64,000 bases of DNA from Megamonas sp. UBA1796. GTDB taxonomy: Bacteria > Bacillota > Negativicutes > Selenomonadales > Selenomonadaceae. The notes beneath the pieces are model-generated. The model did not search any database. It worked only from the letters and a program-made list of their open reading frames with translations, and was not told the DNA's origin. Position numbers and translations under genes: made by a program. Where the stretch lies: positions 48,871 through 112,870 of the forward strand of contig DCFU01000032.1 in NCBI GenBank assembly GCA_002319795.1. Reading direction: 5' to 3'. Below, in pieces: positions 1 to 8,543 of the stretch (its first letter is position 1; each line of letters starts with the position of its first letter).

Positions 1-2
1 CG

Positions 3-623
3 ATTGGTGAGCGTATCAGCAGTGCCTCCATTAAGCGTGCGGATGTCATCCATACAGTAGAGGAACCATATCGTAAGACAGGCGGTATTGCTATACTTCA
101 GGGGAATCTTGCGCCAGATTATGCTGTGGTCAAGGCTTCGGCGGTTACGGATGATATGTTGGTATATAAGGGGAAAGCAAAGGTATATGATTCCGAGGAA
201 GCGGCTATTGAAGCTATTATGAATCAGCAAATTCAGAACGGTGATGTGGTTGTCATTCGTTATGAAGGACCGAAGGGTGGTCCGGGCATGCGTGAGATGT
301 TGAATCCAACGGCTGTTATTACAGGCATGGGGCTTAAGGTAGCTCTTATTACGGACGGACGTTTCAGCGGCGCGACACGTGGAGCTTGCATTGGGCATGT
401 GTCGCCGGAGGCTATGGCGGGCGGACCAATAGCGCTTATCCGAGATGGTGATATGATTTCTATTGATATTCCGGCGCGTAAGCTTGACCTTGAACTCAGC
501 GATGAGGAGCTTGCAAAGAGGAGAAGCAGTTGGACAGAACCGGAGCCAAAAGTGAAGACCGGTTATCTTTCACGATATGCAAAGCTTACAACATCAGCCA
601 GTACAGGTGCTGTTCTCAAATAA
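3..623 (+). CDS. ilvD: Dihydroxy-acid dehydratase, 3' part
   Basis: Dihydroxy-acid dehydratase removes water from the dihydroxy acids of valine, leucine and isoleucine synthesis. The frame is open from the window edge, so 206 of the family's usual ~550 residues are visible. The cysteines that hold the Fe-S cluster lie upstream of the window. Visible family motifs, in order, are GNLAPD, RYEGPKGGPGM, TDGRFSG (whose serine is the catalytic base in the family) and GHVSPEA. A strong hairpin follows about 20 bases after the stop, so the gene ends its transcription unit. The identification is secure; whether the gene is intact upstream cannot be seen. Confidence 0.95.
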   Translation: MGERISSASIKRADVIHTVEEPYRKTGGIAILQGNLAPDYAVVKASAVTDDMLVYKGKAKVYDSEEAAIEAIMNQQIQNGDVVVIRYEGPKGGPGMREMLNPTAVITGMGLKVALITDGRFSGATRGACIGHVSPEAMAGGPIALIRDGDMISIDIPARKLDLELSDEELAKRRSSWTEPEPKVKTGYLSRYAKLTTSASTGAVLK

Positions 624-641
624 ATACAGGTTCTCTTTCGG

Positions 642-679
642 GCAGCCGCGTTAAAGTTCGCGGCTGCTATTGTTTTTGT
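642..679 (+). terminator. Terminator after ilvD
   Basis: A perfect 9-bp stem (GCAGCCGCG at 642-650 with CGCGGCTGC at 659-667) is followed by a T-rich stretch. The T-rich tail overlaps the -35 box of the next promoter. Confidence 0.85.
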
Positions 680-698
680 CGTCTGATTTCGGTATAAT
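670..698 (+). promoter_or_regulatory. Sigma-A-type promoter for trmL-murB
   Basis: TTGTTT (670-675) and TATAAT (693-698) are separated by 17 bases, about 47 bases upstream of the trmL start. Confidence 0.65.
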
Positions 699-744
699 AA
701 ATTAGTTATCAAATCATTGGAGTATTATTAGAGGTGTATAGATT

Positions 745-1227
745 TTGCATGTTGTTTTAATTGAACCAGAGATTCCAGGAAATACAGGTAATATTGCCCG
801 CCTTTGTGCCGCAACGGGCATGGAGCTGCATCTTGTCAAGCCACTTGGCTTTTCGACAGATGATAAATATTTGAAAAGAGCTGGTTTGGATTATTGGCAC
901 TTGGTAAAGGTGCACTACCATGAGAATTTTGATGAGGTTTTAGCAGCGTACCGTGGTTGCAATTTTTATTATTGTTCAACCAAGGCACCACGTTCTTATA
1001 CAAGCGTAACTTTTACACAGGATGATATCTTAGTTTTTGGTAAAGAGACAGCAGGAATCCCGGAAAGCATCCTTAAGGCACACTGGGATTCGTGTGTACG
1101 GATTCCTATGATAGAGGATGCACGTTCACTGAATCTGTCTAATTCGGTTGCCATTGTGGCTTATGAAGCCTTACGCCAACTTGGATTTGAACAATTAAAG
1201 CAGGCGGGCTTCGATCATCTGGATTAA
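745..1227 (+). CDS. trmL: tRNA (cytidine(34)-2'-O)-methyltransferase TrmL
   Basis: SPOUT-family methyltransferase that 2'-O-methylates the wobble base of tRNA-Leu isoacceptors, using S-adenosylmethionine. The 160-residue length is standard for this small single-domain enzyme. The N-terminal IEPEIPGNTGNIAR motif, the central FGKETAGIP loop and the C-terminal RSLNLSNSVAI motif form the trefoil-knot cofactor site. The start is TTG, chosen because GAGGTG lies 8 bases upstream and the protein begins at the expected MHVVLIEPEIP. The gene has its own promoter and is followed by murB 27 bases downstream, probably co-transcribed. Confidence 0.92.
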   Translation: MHVVLIEPEIPGNTGNIARLCAATGMELHLVKPLGFSTDDKYLKRAGLDYWHLVKVHYHENFDEVLAAYRGCNFYYCSTKAPRSYTSVTFTQDDILVFGKETAGIPESILKAHWDSCVRIPMIEDARSLNLSNSVAIVAYEALRQLGFEQLKQAGFDHLD

Positions 1228-1254
1228 TATCAACGGGGATGGGGATGGATCGGT

Positions 1255-2172
1255 TTGCAGCTCAATGATGCGTTTATCAGGGATATAAAAACAATATTAA
1301 AACCAGAACAATTTTTTATCGATGAGCCTATGTATAAACATACAACCTTTAAAATCGGAGGGCCGGCAGACTATTTGATTTTCCCTTCCTCAGCAGAGGA
1401 AGTGGTGGATGTTTTTGGGCTGGTGGAGAAGTATAGCATACCTCTTACTGTATTGGGCAATGGTTCCAATGTCCTCGTGCTGGATGGGGGTATACGGGGG
1501 GTAGTTGTAAAGTTCAATTCATTTTTATCGGCGATGCGGCAGGCAGGAAATTCAATTTTTACGGGTGCAGGTGCCATGCTGCGGGATGTTTCACGATATG
1601 CAGCAGCCTGCGGTCTTACAGGCTTGGAATTTGCCGTGGGAATTCCGGGAAGTATCGGCGGAGCCGTATTTATGAATGCCGGTGCCTACGATGGAGAAAT
1701 GAAAAGTGTAGTTCATAGTGTACGTGCGGTTGCGTTGGATGGGACGGTTGTTTGTTATACGGCCCAGGAGATAGGCTTTGGATATCGGCATAGTGTATTT
1801 CAGGAAAACGGACAGGCAATCTGTGAAGTTGAAGTACAACTGGAACCTGGGGAGCCTGCGGCTATCGAAGAGAAAATGGCTGGGCTTACGAAACGCCGTG
1901 AAAAAAAGCAGCCATTGGAAATGCCAAGTGCCGGGAGTACTTTTAAAAGACCAACAGGTTATTTTGCCGGCACCTTGATTGAATCGACCGGACTCAAGGG
2001 ATTTTGTGTCGGAGGGGCGCAGATATCCTCTAAGCACGCCGGATTTGTTGTCAATACGGGTGGTGCAACGGCTGCAGATGTACTGGGGCTTATAAAGGAA
2101 GTTCAAAGACGTGTATATGAAAAAAATGGGGTCAAGCTTTTCCCGGAAGTCCGTATTTTGGGAGATGAATAA
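1255..2172 (+). CDS. murB: UDP-N-acetylenolpyruvoylglucosamine reductase
   Basis: MurB reduces UDP-GlcNAc-enolpyruvate to UDP-MurNAc with FAD and NADPH in the cytoplasmic phase of peptidoglycan synthesis. The 305-residue protein has an FAD-binding N-terminal half with GNGSNVLVLDGG and GIPGSIGGAVFMNAGAY. The MurB C-terminal domain shows PSAGSTFKRP, which carries the catalytic serine, and AQISSKHAGFVVN. The spacing fits the shorter type II (Bacillus-like) MurB. The start is TTG with a GGGGATGG-like site upstream. A good hairpin terminator follows at once, so trmL-murB looks like a two-gene unit. Confidence 0.95.
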   Translation: MQLNDAFIRDIKTILKPEQFFIDEPMYKHTTFKIGGPADYLIFPSSAEEVVDVFGLVEKYSIPLTVLGNGSNVLVLDGGIRGVVVKFNSFLSAMRQAGNSIFTGAGAMLRDVSRYAAACGLTGLEFAVGIPGSIGGAVFMNAGAYDGEMKSVVHSVRAVALDGTVVCYTAQEIGFGYRHSVFQENGQAICEVEVQLEPGEPAAIEEKMAGLTKRREKKQPLEMPSAGSTFKRPTGYFAGTLIESTGLKGFCVGGAQISSKHAGFVVNTGGATAADVLGLIKEVQRRVYEKNGVKLFPEVRILGDE

Positions 2173-2179
2173 TGAAAAG

Positions 2180-2215
2180 GCATGGTATCATATGTTGGAT
2201 ACTATGCTTTTTTTT
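2180..2215 (+). terminator. Terminator after murB
   Basis: A 10-bp stem with one G-T pair (2180-2189 with 2198-2207) runs straight into eight T. Confidence 0.88.
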
Positions 2216-2232
2216 GTAAAGAAATGAACAGA

Positions 2233-2261
2233 TTGGAAAAATCAGAAAATTATGCTATAAT
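2233..2261 (+). promoter_or_regulatory. Sigma-A promoter for the beta-CASP RNase gene
   Basis: TTGGAA (2233-2238), a 17-base spacer and TATAAT (2256-2261), with a TG extension at 2253-2254. Confidence 0.75.
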
Positions 2262-2297
2262 TGGATATATTTAAGAAAATGAAGGGACGGATGCATA

Positions 2298-3908
2298 ATG
2301 AGATTGGAATTTTTAGGTGCAGCTCATACGGTGACGGGCTCTTGCTTTTTGCTGGAAACAAATGAACATAAAATTTTAATCGATTGTGGCATGTTTCAAG
2401 GCTCCAGGCGTGTGCGTGAACTGAATCAGGAAGATTTCAGGTTTAACCCGGCAGAAATTGAAAGCATGTTATTAACACATGCACATGTGGATCATTGCGG
2501 ACTGATTCCCAAGCTTTGCAATGATGGTTTTAAAGGTCCTGTTTATGCAACAAAGGTGACTTGTGAACTTGTAAATATCATGCTGCCGGATTCCGCACAC
2601 ATTCAGGAGTCTGATACGGAAACCATGAATCGTAAGGGACAGCGCAGGGGTGATACTCCAGTCAAGCCGTTGTATACAGTAGAGGATGCCATAGCATCAC
2701 TGAAGCATTTTTCGGTCATATCGTATGAGGAGCGTACACGCATAGCGGATAATATAGAGGTTGTTTATCATGATGCAGGTCATATTATGGGTTCTGCCAT
2801 GGTGGAGGTTTATGTTACCGAGCAGGAGAAAACAACTAAGCTGCTTTTTTCTGGTGATTTGGGACAGCCATCGCAGCCTATTGTCAAGGATCCGTCTATC
2901 ATAAAAGGTACCGATTATTTGATTATTGAATCAACCTATGGAGATCGATTGCATCAAATTTACAATAAGGAGGATGCGCTTGCAGAAATTGTGAACGATA
3001 CAATGGAACGTGGAGGCAATCTTATTATTCCTTCCTTTGCTGTCGGGCGCACGCAAACGTTGCTGTATTATTTATATAAGCTATGGAAAGCACATCGGAT
3101 TGATGATGTGCCGATTGTTATTGACAGTCCTTTAGCGATTGCTGTTACCAGGGTATTCTCCCAAAATGGGCAGGATTTTGATAAGGAGACTGCAAATTTT
3201 TTGTCTTCGGATCGTGGGCTGTCAAAACTGCCACAGCTTCGTGTGTGTGAAACTGCGGAAGAGTCCAGGGCGCTGAATAGTTCGGAAAGTTCGGCAATCA
3301 TTATCTCCGCCAGTGGTATGGCAGATGCCGGACGTATTTTGCATCATTTAAAGCATAATCTTTGGCGACCTGAATCAACCGTTTTGTTCGTCGGCTATCA
3401 GGCGGAAGGGAGCTTGGGACGGCGCTTGGTCGATGGTATTAAACGTGTGAAAGTTATGGGCGAGGATGTAGCTGTAAAAGCCAAGATACAGCGTATGGAT
3501 GGATTTTCTGCACATGCGGACAGTAGCCAGATTTTAGATTGGATAGAACACATTCAGGAGCCTAAACCGGCCAGGGTATTTATTGTCCATGGAGAAGCTC
3601 CAGCTGCTGAGGCATTAAAGGAACAAATTGAAAAAAGGTTCAATGAGGAAGTATATATCCCATTTTTGGGCGATACTGCCAAAATAAATGGCCGCGAAAG
3701 TGATATTCAGGTATCCAATATACCTACGGTTTCAGTAGAAATGGAAATGGAAGAATTCCTCAGGACCGTCGATTCTGTCTATCGTCAACAGCGCCGCCGG
3801 CTGTTGCATCTGGTTATTCGTCAGCCTGAGCTTATGGAGTCGGTTATTAAGAATGTGGAAAAGGGCTGGAACTACATGAAGAAGCTTTTCAATAATTATA
3901 ATATTTAG
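2298..3908 (+). CDS. MBL-fold beta-CASP RNA-processing metallohydrolase
   Basis: Zinc-dependent RNase of the CPSF-73/TTHA0252-like family, distinct from the RNase J at 26.6 kb. The metallo-beta-lactamase core has HAHVDH at residues 61-66, the DAGHIMGSA histidine motif and FSGDLG. The beta-CASP insert shows PSFAVGRTQTLLYYL and SASGMADAGRILHHL. The C-terminal RNA-specificity part has DGFSAHAD and VHGE. At 536 residues it is longer than the ~430-residue bacterial archetype because of a ~70-residue tail after the beta-CASP core, rich in arginine near its end (RQQRRRLLHL), perhaps an RNA-binding extension (inference). GAAGGGA lies 10 bases before the ATG. It has its own promoter and looks monocistronic. 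The RNA substrate is unknown. Confidence 0.88.
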   Translation: MRLEFLGAAHTVTGSCFLLETNEHKILIDCGMFQGSRRVRELNQEDFRFNPAEIESMLLTHAHVDHCGLIPKLCNDGFKGPVYATKVTCELVNIMLPDSAHIQESDTETMNRKGQRRGDTPVKPLYTVEDAIASLKHFSVISYEERTRIADNIEVVYHDAGHIMGSAMVEVYVTEQEKTTKLLFSGDLGQPSQPIVKDPSIIKGTDYLIIESTYGDRLHQIYNKEDALAEIVNDTMERGGNLIIPSFAVGRTQTLLYYLYKLWKAHRIDDVPIVIDSPLAIAVTRVFSQNGQDFDKETANFLSSDRGLSKLPQLRVCETAEESRALNSSESSAIIISASGMADAGRILHHLKHNLWRPESTVLFVGYQAEGSLGRRLVDGIKRVKVMGEDVAVKAKIQRMDGFSAHADSSQILDWIEHIQEPKPARVFIVHGEAPAAEALKEQIEKRFNEEVYIPFLGDTAKINGRESDIQVSNIPTVSVEMEMEEFLRTVDSVYRQQRRRLLHLVIRQPELMESVIKNVEKGWNYMKKLFNNYNI

Positions 3909-4218
3909 CTGTTGGAAACACCCATGCAGATTTTTTGTGTTAGCCATGTTGGAAAATGATTTTTTCGCACTGTACGGCATTTTGTATAAGAAACATGTTC
4001 TGTTGTTTGCCATCCCTTGTCTGACAGTTTGCTTGTGAATTTGTGAGACCTAATTTACTATAGGGTGAACTATTTTTACAGCCAGCAGGATTTTTTTAAT
4101 ATTTGTATAATTTCTACTTAAAGTGCCATAATAGTATTCCATAGATCATTCAAACATCCAATTGATTTTATTGCAGGATACGGAGTCGTGTAAATTAAAT
4201 TCAAAGGAGGTTATACGT
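3909..4218. other. Intergenic region before the first chemoreceptor
   Basis: No credible gene is visible. The region is AT-rich and ends with a plausible promoter and the AAGGAGG ribosome-binding site at 4204-4210 of the chemoreceptor gene. No clear terminator for the upstream gene was found. Confidence 0.5.
4103..4132 (+). promoter_or_regulatory. Possible promoter of chemoreceptor gene
   Basis: TTGTAT (4103-4108) and CATAAT (4127-4132) are 18 bases apart with a TGC extension before the -10. I did not find a flagellar sigma-D type site. Confidence 0.4.
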
Positions 4219-5913
4219 ATGAGACTAGGGAAAAAAATCTTATTAGGCTATTTGGGTGTTGTCGGACTTATGGTTATAGCAAGTATAGCAGGTATATATT
4301 TGCTCAATCAGATGAATGACATGTCGGAAACTATGCGCAATAAACAACTGGTATTGTTTGAAAAAACCAATCAGGTAGCCCAGAATAATGGCTTTCAAAT
4401 TGCTGCAGTACGGGGATTCGTTATTATGGGTGAAGAGAGCTATCTTAATGATTTTTATGCTTTAGACAAGGAAAATGATGCATTACTGAATGAGCTTATT
4501 GAACAGGCTATTACTCCGGAGGGAAAACAATTTGCCCAGGATACAAAGGCTGCAAATGCAAAATATAAAGAGCTTGTAGAAAAACGTTTGATTCCGGTTA
4601 AACGTGAGAATAAGAGCGAGGAAATAGCCGCTGTTATGAAGAATGAACTGGCTCCAGCGGCTGCGGTATCAAGAAAGATCCTTGCAGGCTATGTTGATTT
4701 TCGCAAGAATCAGATGGAAAGCTCCTTTGATAGTTCAATTCAAAATGGTGCCATGACAAAACGTATTTTAATGGGTTTTACATTAGCCACGGTTGTTTTG
4801 AGTATTTTTGTTGCTTATTTTGTCACGATTAGTATCACTCGGCCATTAAAATTGGCTATTCATGACTTAAAACTTATAGCAGAAGGGGATTTCAGCCTGA
4901 AGATTCCTGAACAATTTCTTAGGGAAGAAAATGAAATTGGTGAGCTTGCCCGAGCAACCAATACGATGATACGGCATATCAGCGATATTTTGAAAAAAGT
5001 TATCATGACATCGCAAACACTGGCCGCATCATCGGAACAGCTTACGGCAAATACGGAACAATCTTCTGAAGCTTCGGCGCATGTTGCCGATTCTATCACA
5101 GAGGTTGCGCAGGGCGCGGATATACAGCTCAATGCTGCCAATGATACTGCCGTGGTAGTCCATACGATGTCAGAGGGTATGCGCAAGACTGCGACCAAAG
5201 CAGCGAATGTATCAGGCCTTGTGACCAAGACATTCGACTCTGCCAAGCATGGCAATAGTGTGGTGAATCAGGCTGTACAGCAAATGGCATCTATTGAGAA
5301 ATCAACCTCTACGGTATCGGATGCAATCGGCAGCTTGAATGAGCGTTCGGAAAAGATTGGTCAAATACTGGATGCGATTTCTGACATAGCAAACCAAACA
5401 AATCTGTTAGCCTTAAATGCAGCTATAGAAGCAGCACGTGCTGGTGAATACGGCAAGGGATTTGCAGTAGTTGCCGAGGAAGTGCGAAAGCTGGCTGAGC
5501 AATCACAGAGTGCTACGAAAAAAATTTCGCTGCTAATAGAGGATATACATAATGATACCAAAACGGTTGTTGCTGCAGCGAATTTAGGACTTCAGGATGT
5601 ACAGCATGGGGCTGGGGTGGTCAATGAGGCGGGGAATATTTTTATGGAAATTGTTGAGCACATTAATAATGTGACCCAGGAAGTTCATGATATGGCGGCG
5701 ACTATTCAGGAGATCTCCAGTGAAAGCCAAAAAATCGAGGGAGCTATACAAAGAATTACTACGGCCAGCCGCACTACCGCAGATGAAGCACAGACTGTAT
5801 CTGCGGCGAGCGAGGAGCAATCTGCTTCCATGGAAGAAATTGCTTCAGCCAGTAAGGCACTTGCTGAGCTTGCGGAGGAGCTTCAGGTTGCCACCAAGAA
5901 ATTCAAACTATAG
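4219..5913 (+). CDS. Methyl-accepting chemotaxis protein (4HB-type sensor)
   Basis: Membrane chemoreceptor that signals through CheA and CheW. The ATG at 4219 is preceded by AAGGAGG with 8-base spacing, so an in-frame upstream extension to 4162 was not used. Of 564 residues, transmembrane helix 1 is about 7-29, a helical extracytoplasmic domain about 30-180 (pattern of a four-helix-bundle sensor), transmembrane helix 2 about 182-204, HAMP about 205-257, then a long coiled coil. The conserved hairpin tip is around 380-425, with ANQTNLLALNAAIEAARAGE. No CheR-tethering pentapeptide is seen at the C-terminus, which ends ATKKFKL. It stands alone; the ligand cannot be inferred. Confidence 0.93.
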   Translation: MRLGKKILLGYLGVVGLMVIASIAGIYLLNQMNDMSETMRNKQLVLFEKTNQVAQNNGFQIAAVRGFVIMGEESYLNDFYALDKENDALLNELIEQAITPEGKQFAQDTKAANAKYKELVEKRLIPVKRENKSEEIAAVMKNELAPAAAVSRKILAGYVDFRKNQMESSFDSSIQNGAMTKRILMGFTLATVVLSIFVAYFVTISITRPLKLAIHDLKLIAEGDFSLKIPEQFLREENEIGELARATNTMIRHISDILKKVIMTSQTLAASSEQLTANTEQSSEASAHVADSITEVAQGADIQLNAANDTAVVVHTMSEGMRKTATKAANVSGLVTKTFDSAKHGNSVVNQAVQQMASIEKSTSTVSDAIGSLNERSEKIGQILDAISDIANQTNLLALNAAIEAARAGEYGKGFAVVAEEVRKLAEQSQSATKKISLLIEDIHNDTKTVVAAANLGLQDVQHGAGVVNEAGNIFMEIVEHINNVTQEVHDMAATIQEISSESQKIEGAIQRITTASRTTADEAQTVSAASEEQSASMEEIASASKALAELAEELQVATKKFKL

Positions 5914-5978
5914 CCCCAGCTATGCAGGACATAGGAAAGCACCGGCGTATGGTATAAACTCCAGGACAACAGCGGGAA

Positions 5979-6020
5979 AGCCATAAAGAAGGGCAATGAT
6001 TTTATCTAATGGCTCTTTTG
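5979..6020 (+). terminator. Weak possible terminator after chemoreceptor
   Basis: AGCCAT (5979-5984) can pair with ATGGCT (6009-6014), followed by CTTTTG. The loop is long, so support is weak. Confidence 0.3.
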
Positions 6021-6032
6021 TTAAATTCTGCA

Positions 6033-6062
6033 TTGACATAGCATAACTACATGTGTTATGAT
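6033..6062 (+). promoter_or_regulatory. Main pyr operon promoter
   Basis: Consensus TTGACA (6033-6038) and TATGAT (6057-6062) are 18 bases apart with a TG extension. An inverted repeat, CATAAC (6042-6047) and GTTATG (6055-6060), covers the spacer and the -10 and could be an operator. Confidence 0.75.
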
Positions 6063-6083
6063 GCAGAGAAGAAAAAATGATAT

Positions 6084-6188
6084 TGCCTTTAAGATTAGTC
6101 CTGTGAGGCTGATAAGGGAAGCTTATATATACTGGTTTTTTTGAAGCTGATTCGCTTTCTTATGCCTTCGCATGAGAAAGCTTTTTTT
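6084..6188 (+). promoter_or_regulatory. PyrR-binding attenuator in the pyr leader
   Basis: The leader carries AGTCCTGTGAGGCT (6097-6110), matching the PyrR-binding consensus ARUCCNGNGAGGYU, within a stem (CTTT and AAGG flanks). An intrinsic terminator follows: stem 6154-6165 with 6170-6181, one G-T pair, then a T-run. AGGGAAGC (6115-6122) can pair with GCTTTCTT (6154-6161), the left arm of the terminator, giving the expected antiterminator. By the known Bacillus mechanism, UMP-bound PyrR stabilises the first hairpin and so allows termination. The pyrR gene is not in this window. Confidence 0.9.
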
Positions 6189-6227
6189 ATGTCTCTAATG
6201 ATAAGAAATAAAGACAAATCTTTTTTC

Positions 6228-6257
6228 TTGAAACTTTATGCATTTTTGCTGTATAAT
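6228..6257 (+). promoter_or_regulatory. Second promoter downstream of the pyr attenuator
   Basis: TTGAAA (6228-6233) and TATAAT (6252-6257) are 18 bases apart, between the attenuator terminator and pyrB. Transcripts from here would start near 6264 and lack the PyrR-binding hairpin. Confidence 0.55.
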
Positions 6258-6292
6258 TATTTATATCCTGATTCTGTTAAGGAGTGAGCAAT

Positions 6293-7252
6293 TTGGGAAA
6301 AAACAATGTGTCATTGCGGGGGAAAAATATTCTGGGGCTGGAAAGCTTTTCACCTGAAGAAATTTCCTTGGTACTTGAAACTGCACAGGAAATGAAAAAC
6401 ATTATTCACCGTGATATTAAAAAGGTACCGACGCTGCGAGGCAAGTCGGTGGTAAATCTATTTTATGAGCCAAGTACGCGTACAAGGACATCTTTCGAAC
6501 TCGCCGGAAAATATCTGGGTGCAGATGTCATTAATATGACGGCCAGCACAAGCAGTGTCGTAAAGGGAGAAAGCCTGCGGGATACACTGTTGACCATTGA
6601 GGCGATGGGCGTTGATGCAATTATTATGCGCCATAAGGCTGAAGGCGCTGCAGAATATGCTACAAAGGTTGTTGAGCCTGTTATATTAAATGCCGGCGAT
6701 GGCGCGCATGCACATCCTACGCAGGGTTTACTGGATCTTTTCACCATTATGCAGTACAAGAAGAAATTCCAGGGACTGAAGGCTGTCATACTTGGCGATG
6801 TTCTGCATAGCCGTGTAGCTCGTTCAGATATCTGGGGAATGAGAAAAATGGGCATGGAAGTACATCTCGCGGGACCTAAGACGCTTATGCCGCGGTTCCT
6901 TTTTGAGGAGCCTGGTATTTATATTCATGATCGTATCGAAGAAGCACTTGAAAATGCAGATGTCATCAACTGTCTTCGCATTCAGCTGGAACGCCAGAAG
7001 GCAGGGTTATTTCCTTCTACACGCGAATATGCACGTATATTTGGCTTGAATGACGCTCGGCTGGCCCTGGCGAAGAAAGATGTATTGGTTATGCATCCCG
7101 GACCGATGAACAAGGGATTAGAGATTTCTCCATATGTTGCCTATGGTGCGCATTCTGCGATTCAGGAACAGGTACAAAATGGAGTTGCTATACGTATGGC
7201 GTTGTTAATTTTAGTTTTGACGGGAGGAAAAAACATTGAAGCAAATTCTTAA
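6293..7252 (+). CDS. pyrB: Aspartate carbamoyltransferase catalytic chain
   Basis: Condenses carbamoyl phosphate with aspartate, the first committed step of UMP synthesis. The start is TTG at 6293, because AAGGAG (6279-6284) is 8 bases upstream; an earlier in-frame GTG at 6284 overlaps that site. The 319-residue chain has the carbamoyl-phosphate loop YEPSTRTRTSFE (STRTRTS at 61-67), RHKAEG near 113, HPTQ at 141-144 and the aspartate-binding HPGPMNKG. No regulatory-chain gene (pyrI) follows, as expected for Bacillus-type enzymes. First gene of the pyr operon; its end overlaps pyrC by 17 bases. Confidence 0.96.
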   Translation: MGKNNVSLRGKNILGLESFSPEEISLVLETAQEMKNIIHRDIKKVPTLRGKSVVNLFYEPSTRTRTSFELAGKYLGADVINMTASTSSVVKGESLRDTLLTIEAMGVDAIIMRHKAEGAAEYATKVVEPVILNAGDGAHAHPTQGLLDLFTIMQYKKKFQGLKAVILGDVLHSRVARSDIWGMRKMGMEVHLAGPKTLMPRFLFEEPGIYIHDRIEEALENADVINCLRIQLERQKAGLFPSTREYARIFGLNDARLALAKKDVLVMHPGPMNKGLEISPYVAYGAHSAIQEQVQNGVAIRMALLILVLTGGKNIEANS

Positions 7253-8525
7253 AGGTGGACGTGTCATCAATCCGGCAAATCATTTCGATGAGATTTGTGA
7301 CGTTCTTATTGAGGATGGAAAAATCAGCCGTATTGGCTGTGATATTGAGGATGCTGGAGCTGATATAATTGATGTTTCTAATAAAATAGTTACTCCGGGC
7401 CTGATAGACATGCATGTACATTTTCGCGAACCTGGCCAGGAGGCCAAAGAAGATTTTATTTCCGGTTCATGTGCAGCGGCAGCTGGTGGCTATACGACAG
7501 TCGCTGCAATGCCAAATACGACACCAGTTGTCGATACGGCAGCGATTGTGAGAAGCCTGCAGCGCCGGGCTGAGGAATGCAGTTGCGTGCATATTGAAAT
7601 CATTGGTGCGCTCACCAAGGGACAGAAGGGTGAGGAACTCGCTGAGGTTGGTGATATGACAGAAGCTGGGGCAGTTGCTTTCTCTGATGACGGACATTTT
7701 GTCAAAAAAGCCAAGGTACTGCTAAATGGCTTTGATTATCTGCGTACTTTTGACAAGGTTATTATCAATCATGATGAGGAGCCTTCACTCGTAGAAGACG
7801 GACTGATGAATGAAGGACATAAGAGTGCGATGCTCGGTATGAAGGGAAGGCCAACCGTGGCGGAAGATATTGCAGTGGCCCGCGATATCATGCTTGCTGA
7901 ATATGCGGATGCACGGGTTCATGTTGCGCATATCAGCTCGGCAAAAGCCGTGGATATTGTACGTCAGGCGAAAAAGCGTGGTGTGAGGGTCACGGCAGAG
8001 GCTACACCACAGCATCTTACGCTGACGGATGAATGTGTGAACCTTTATGATACTTCTACAAAAATAAATCCGCCGCTCCGTGCACAGAGGGATGTAGATG
8101 CTTTGCTGGCCGGCATCAAGGATGGTACGATTGACGCTATTGCCACGGATCATTCTCCCCATGCGGAGGAAGAAAAGGATAAAGAGTATTGTTACGCTCC
8201 CAGTGGTTTTCCGGGATTGGAGACCGCGTTAGGCGTTTTGCTCACAGAGCTTTATCATACAGGAAAACTCACAATACAGGAAATTATTTCTAAGATGACA
8301 TATGAGCCAGCAAAAATACTCGGGCTTGAAGCAGGCAGTTTGGAGGCAGGCAAAGCTGCGGACATCACGGTCATTGACCCGGAGCTTACCTGGACGGTTG
8401 ATGAGAAAGATTTTTATACAAGAGGGACACATTCACCATTCGTAGGACGCATCTTTAAAGGCAAAGCTATTATTACAATGGTTGATGGTGAGGTGGTCAT
8501 GAAAGATGGTAAAATAATCTGCTGA
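7236..8525 (+). CDS. pyrC: Dihydroorotase (type I)
   Basis: Zinc enzyme that cyclises carbamoyl aspartate to dihydroorotate. The 429-residue amidohydrolase has the metal motif DMHVHFREPG (histidines 60 and 62), the later metal histidines in IINHDEEP and VHVAHISS, and the catalytic aspartate in IATDHSPH. The length and the REPG motif place it with the type I (Bacillus/Aquifex) class, not the shorter E. coli type. TTG start, GGGAGG about 10 bases upstream, overlapping the end of pyrB, so translation is probably coupled. Confidence 0.95.
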   Translation: MKQILKGGRVINPANHFDEICDVLIEDGKISRIGCDIEDAGADIIDVSNKIVTPGLIDMHVHFREPGQEAKEDFISGSCAAAAGGYTTVAAMPNTTPVVDTAAIVRSLQRRAEECSCVHIEIIGALTKGQKGEELAEVGDMTEAGAVAFSDDGHFVKKAKVLLNGFDYLRTFDKVIINHDEEPSLVEDGLMNEGHKSAMLGMKGRPTVAEDIAVARDIMLAEYADARVHVAHISSAKAVDIVRQAKKRGVRVTAEATPQHLTLTDECVNLYDTSTKINPPLRAQRDVDALLAGIKDGTIDAIATDHSPHAEEEKDKEYCYAPSGFPGLETALGVLLTELYHTGKLTIQEIISKMTYEPAKILGLEAGSLEAGKAADITVIDPELTWTVDEKDFYTRGTHSPFVGRIFKGKAIITMVDGEVVMKDGKIIC

Positions 8526-8543
8526 ACATGGGGGGGTTCTTCG

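Noticed and set aside
1591..2106. A 171-residue antisense open frame over murB
   Set aside because: Shadow of conserved murB coding sequence.
5687..5986. A 99-residue open frame at the end of the chemoreceptor
   Set aside because: Arginine-rich shadow frame without a start signal or recognisable product.
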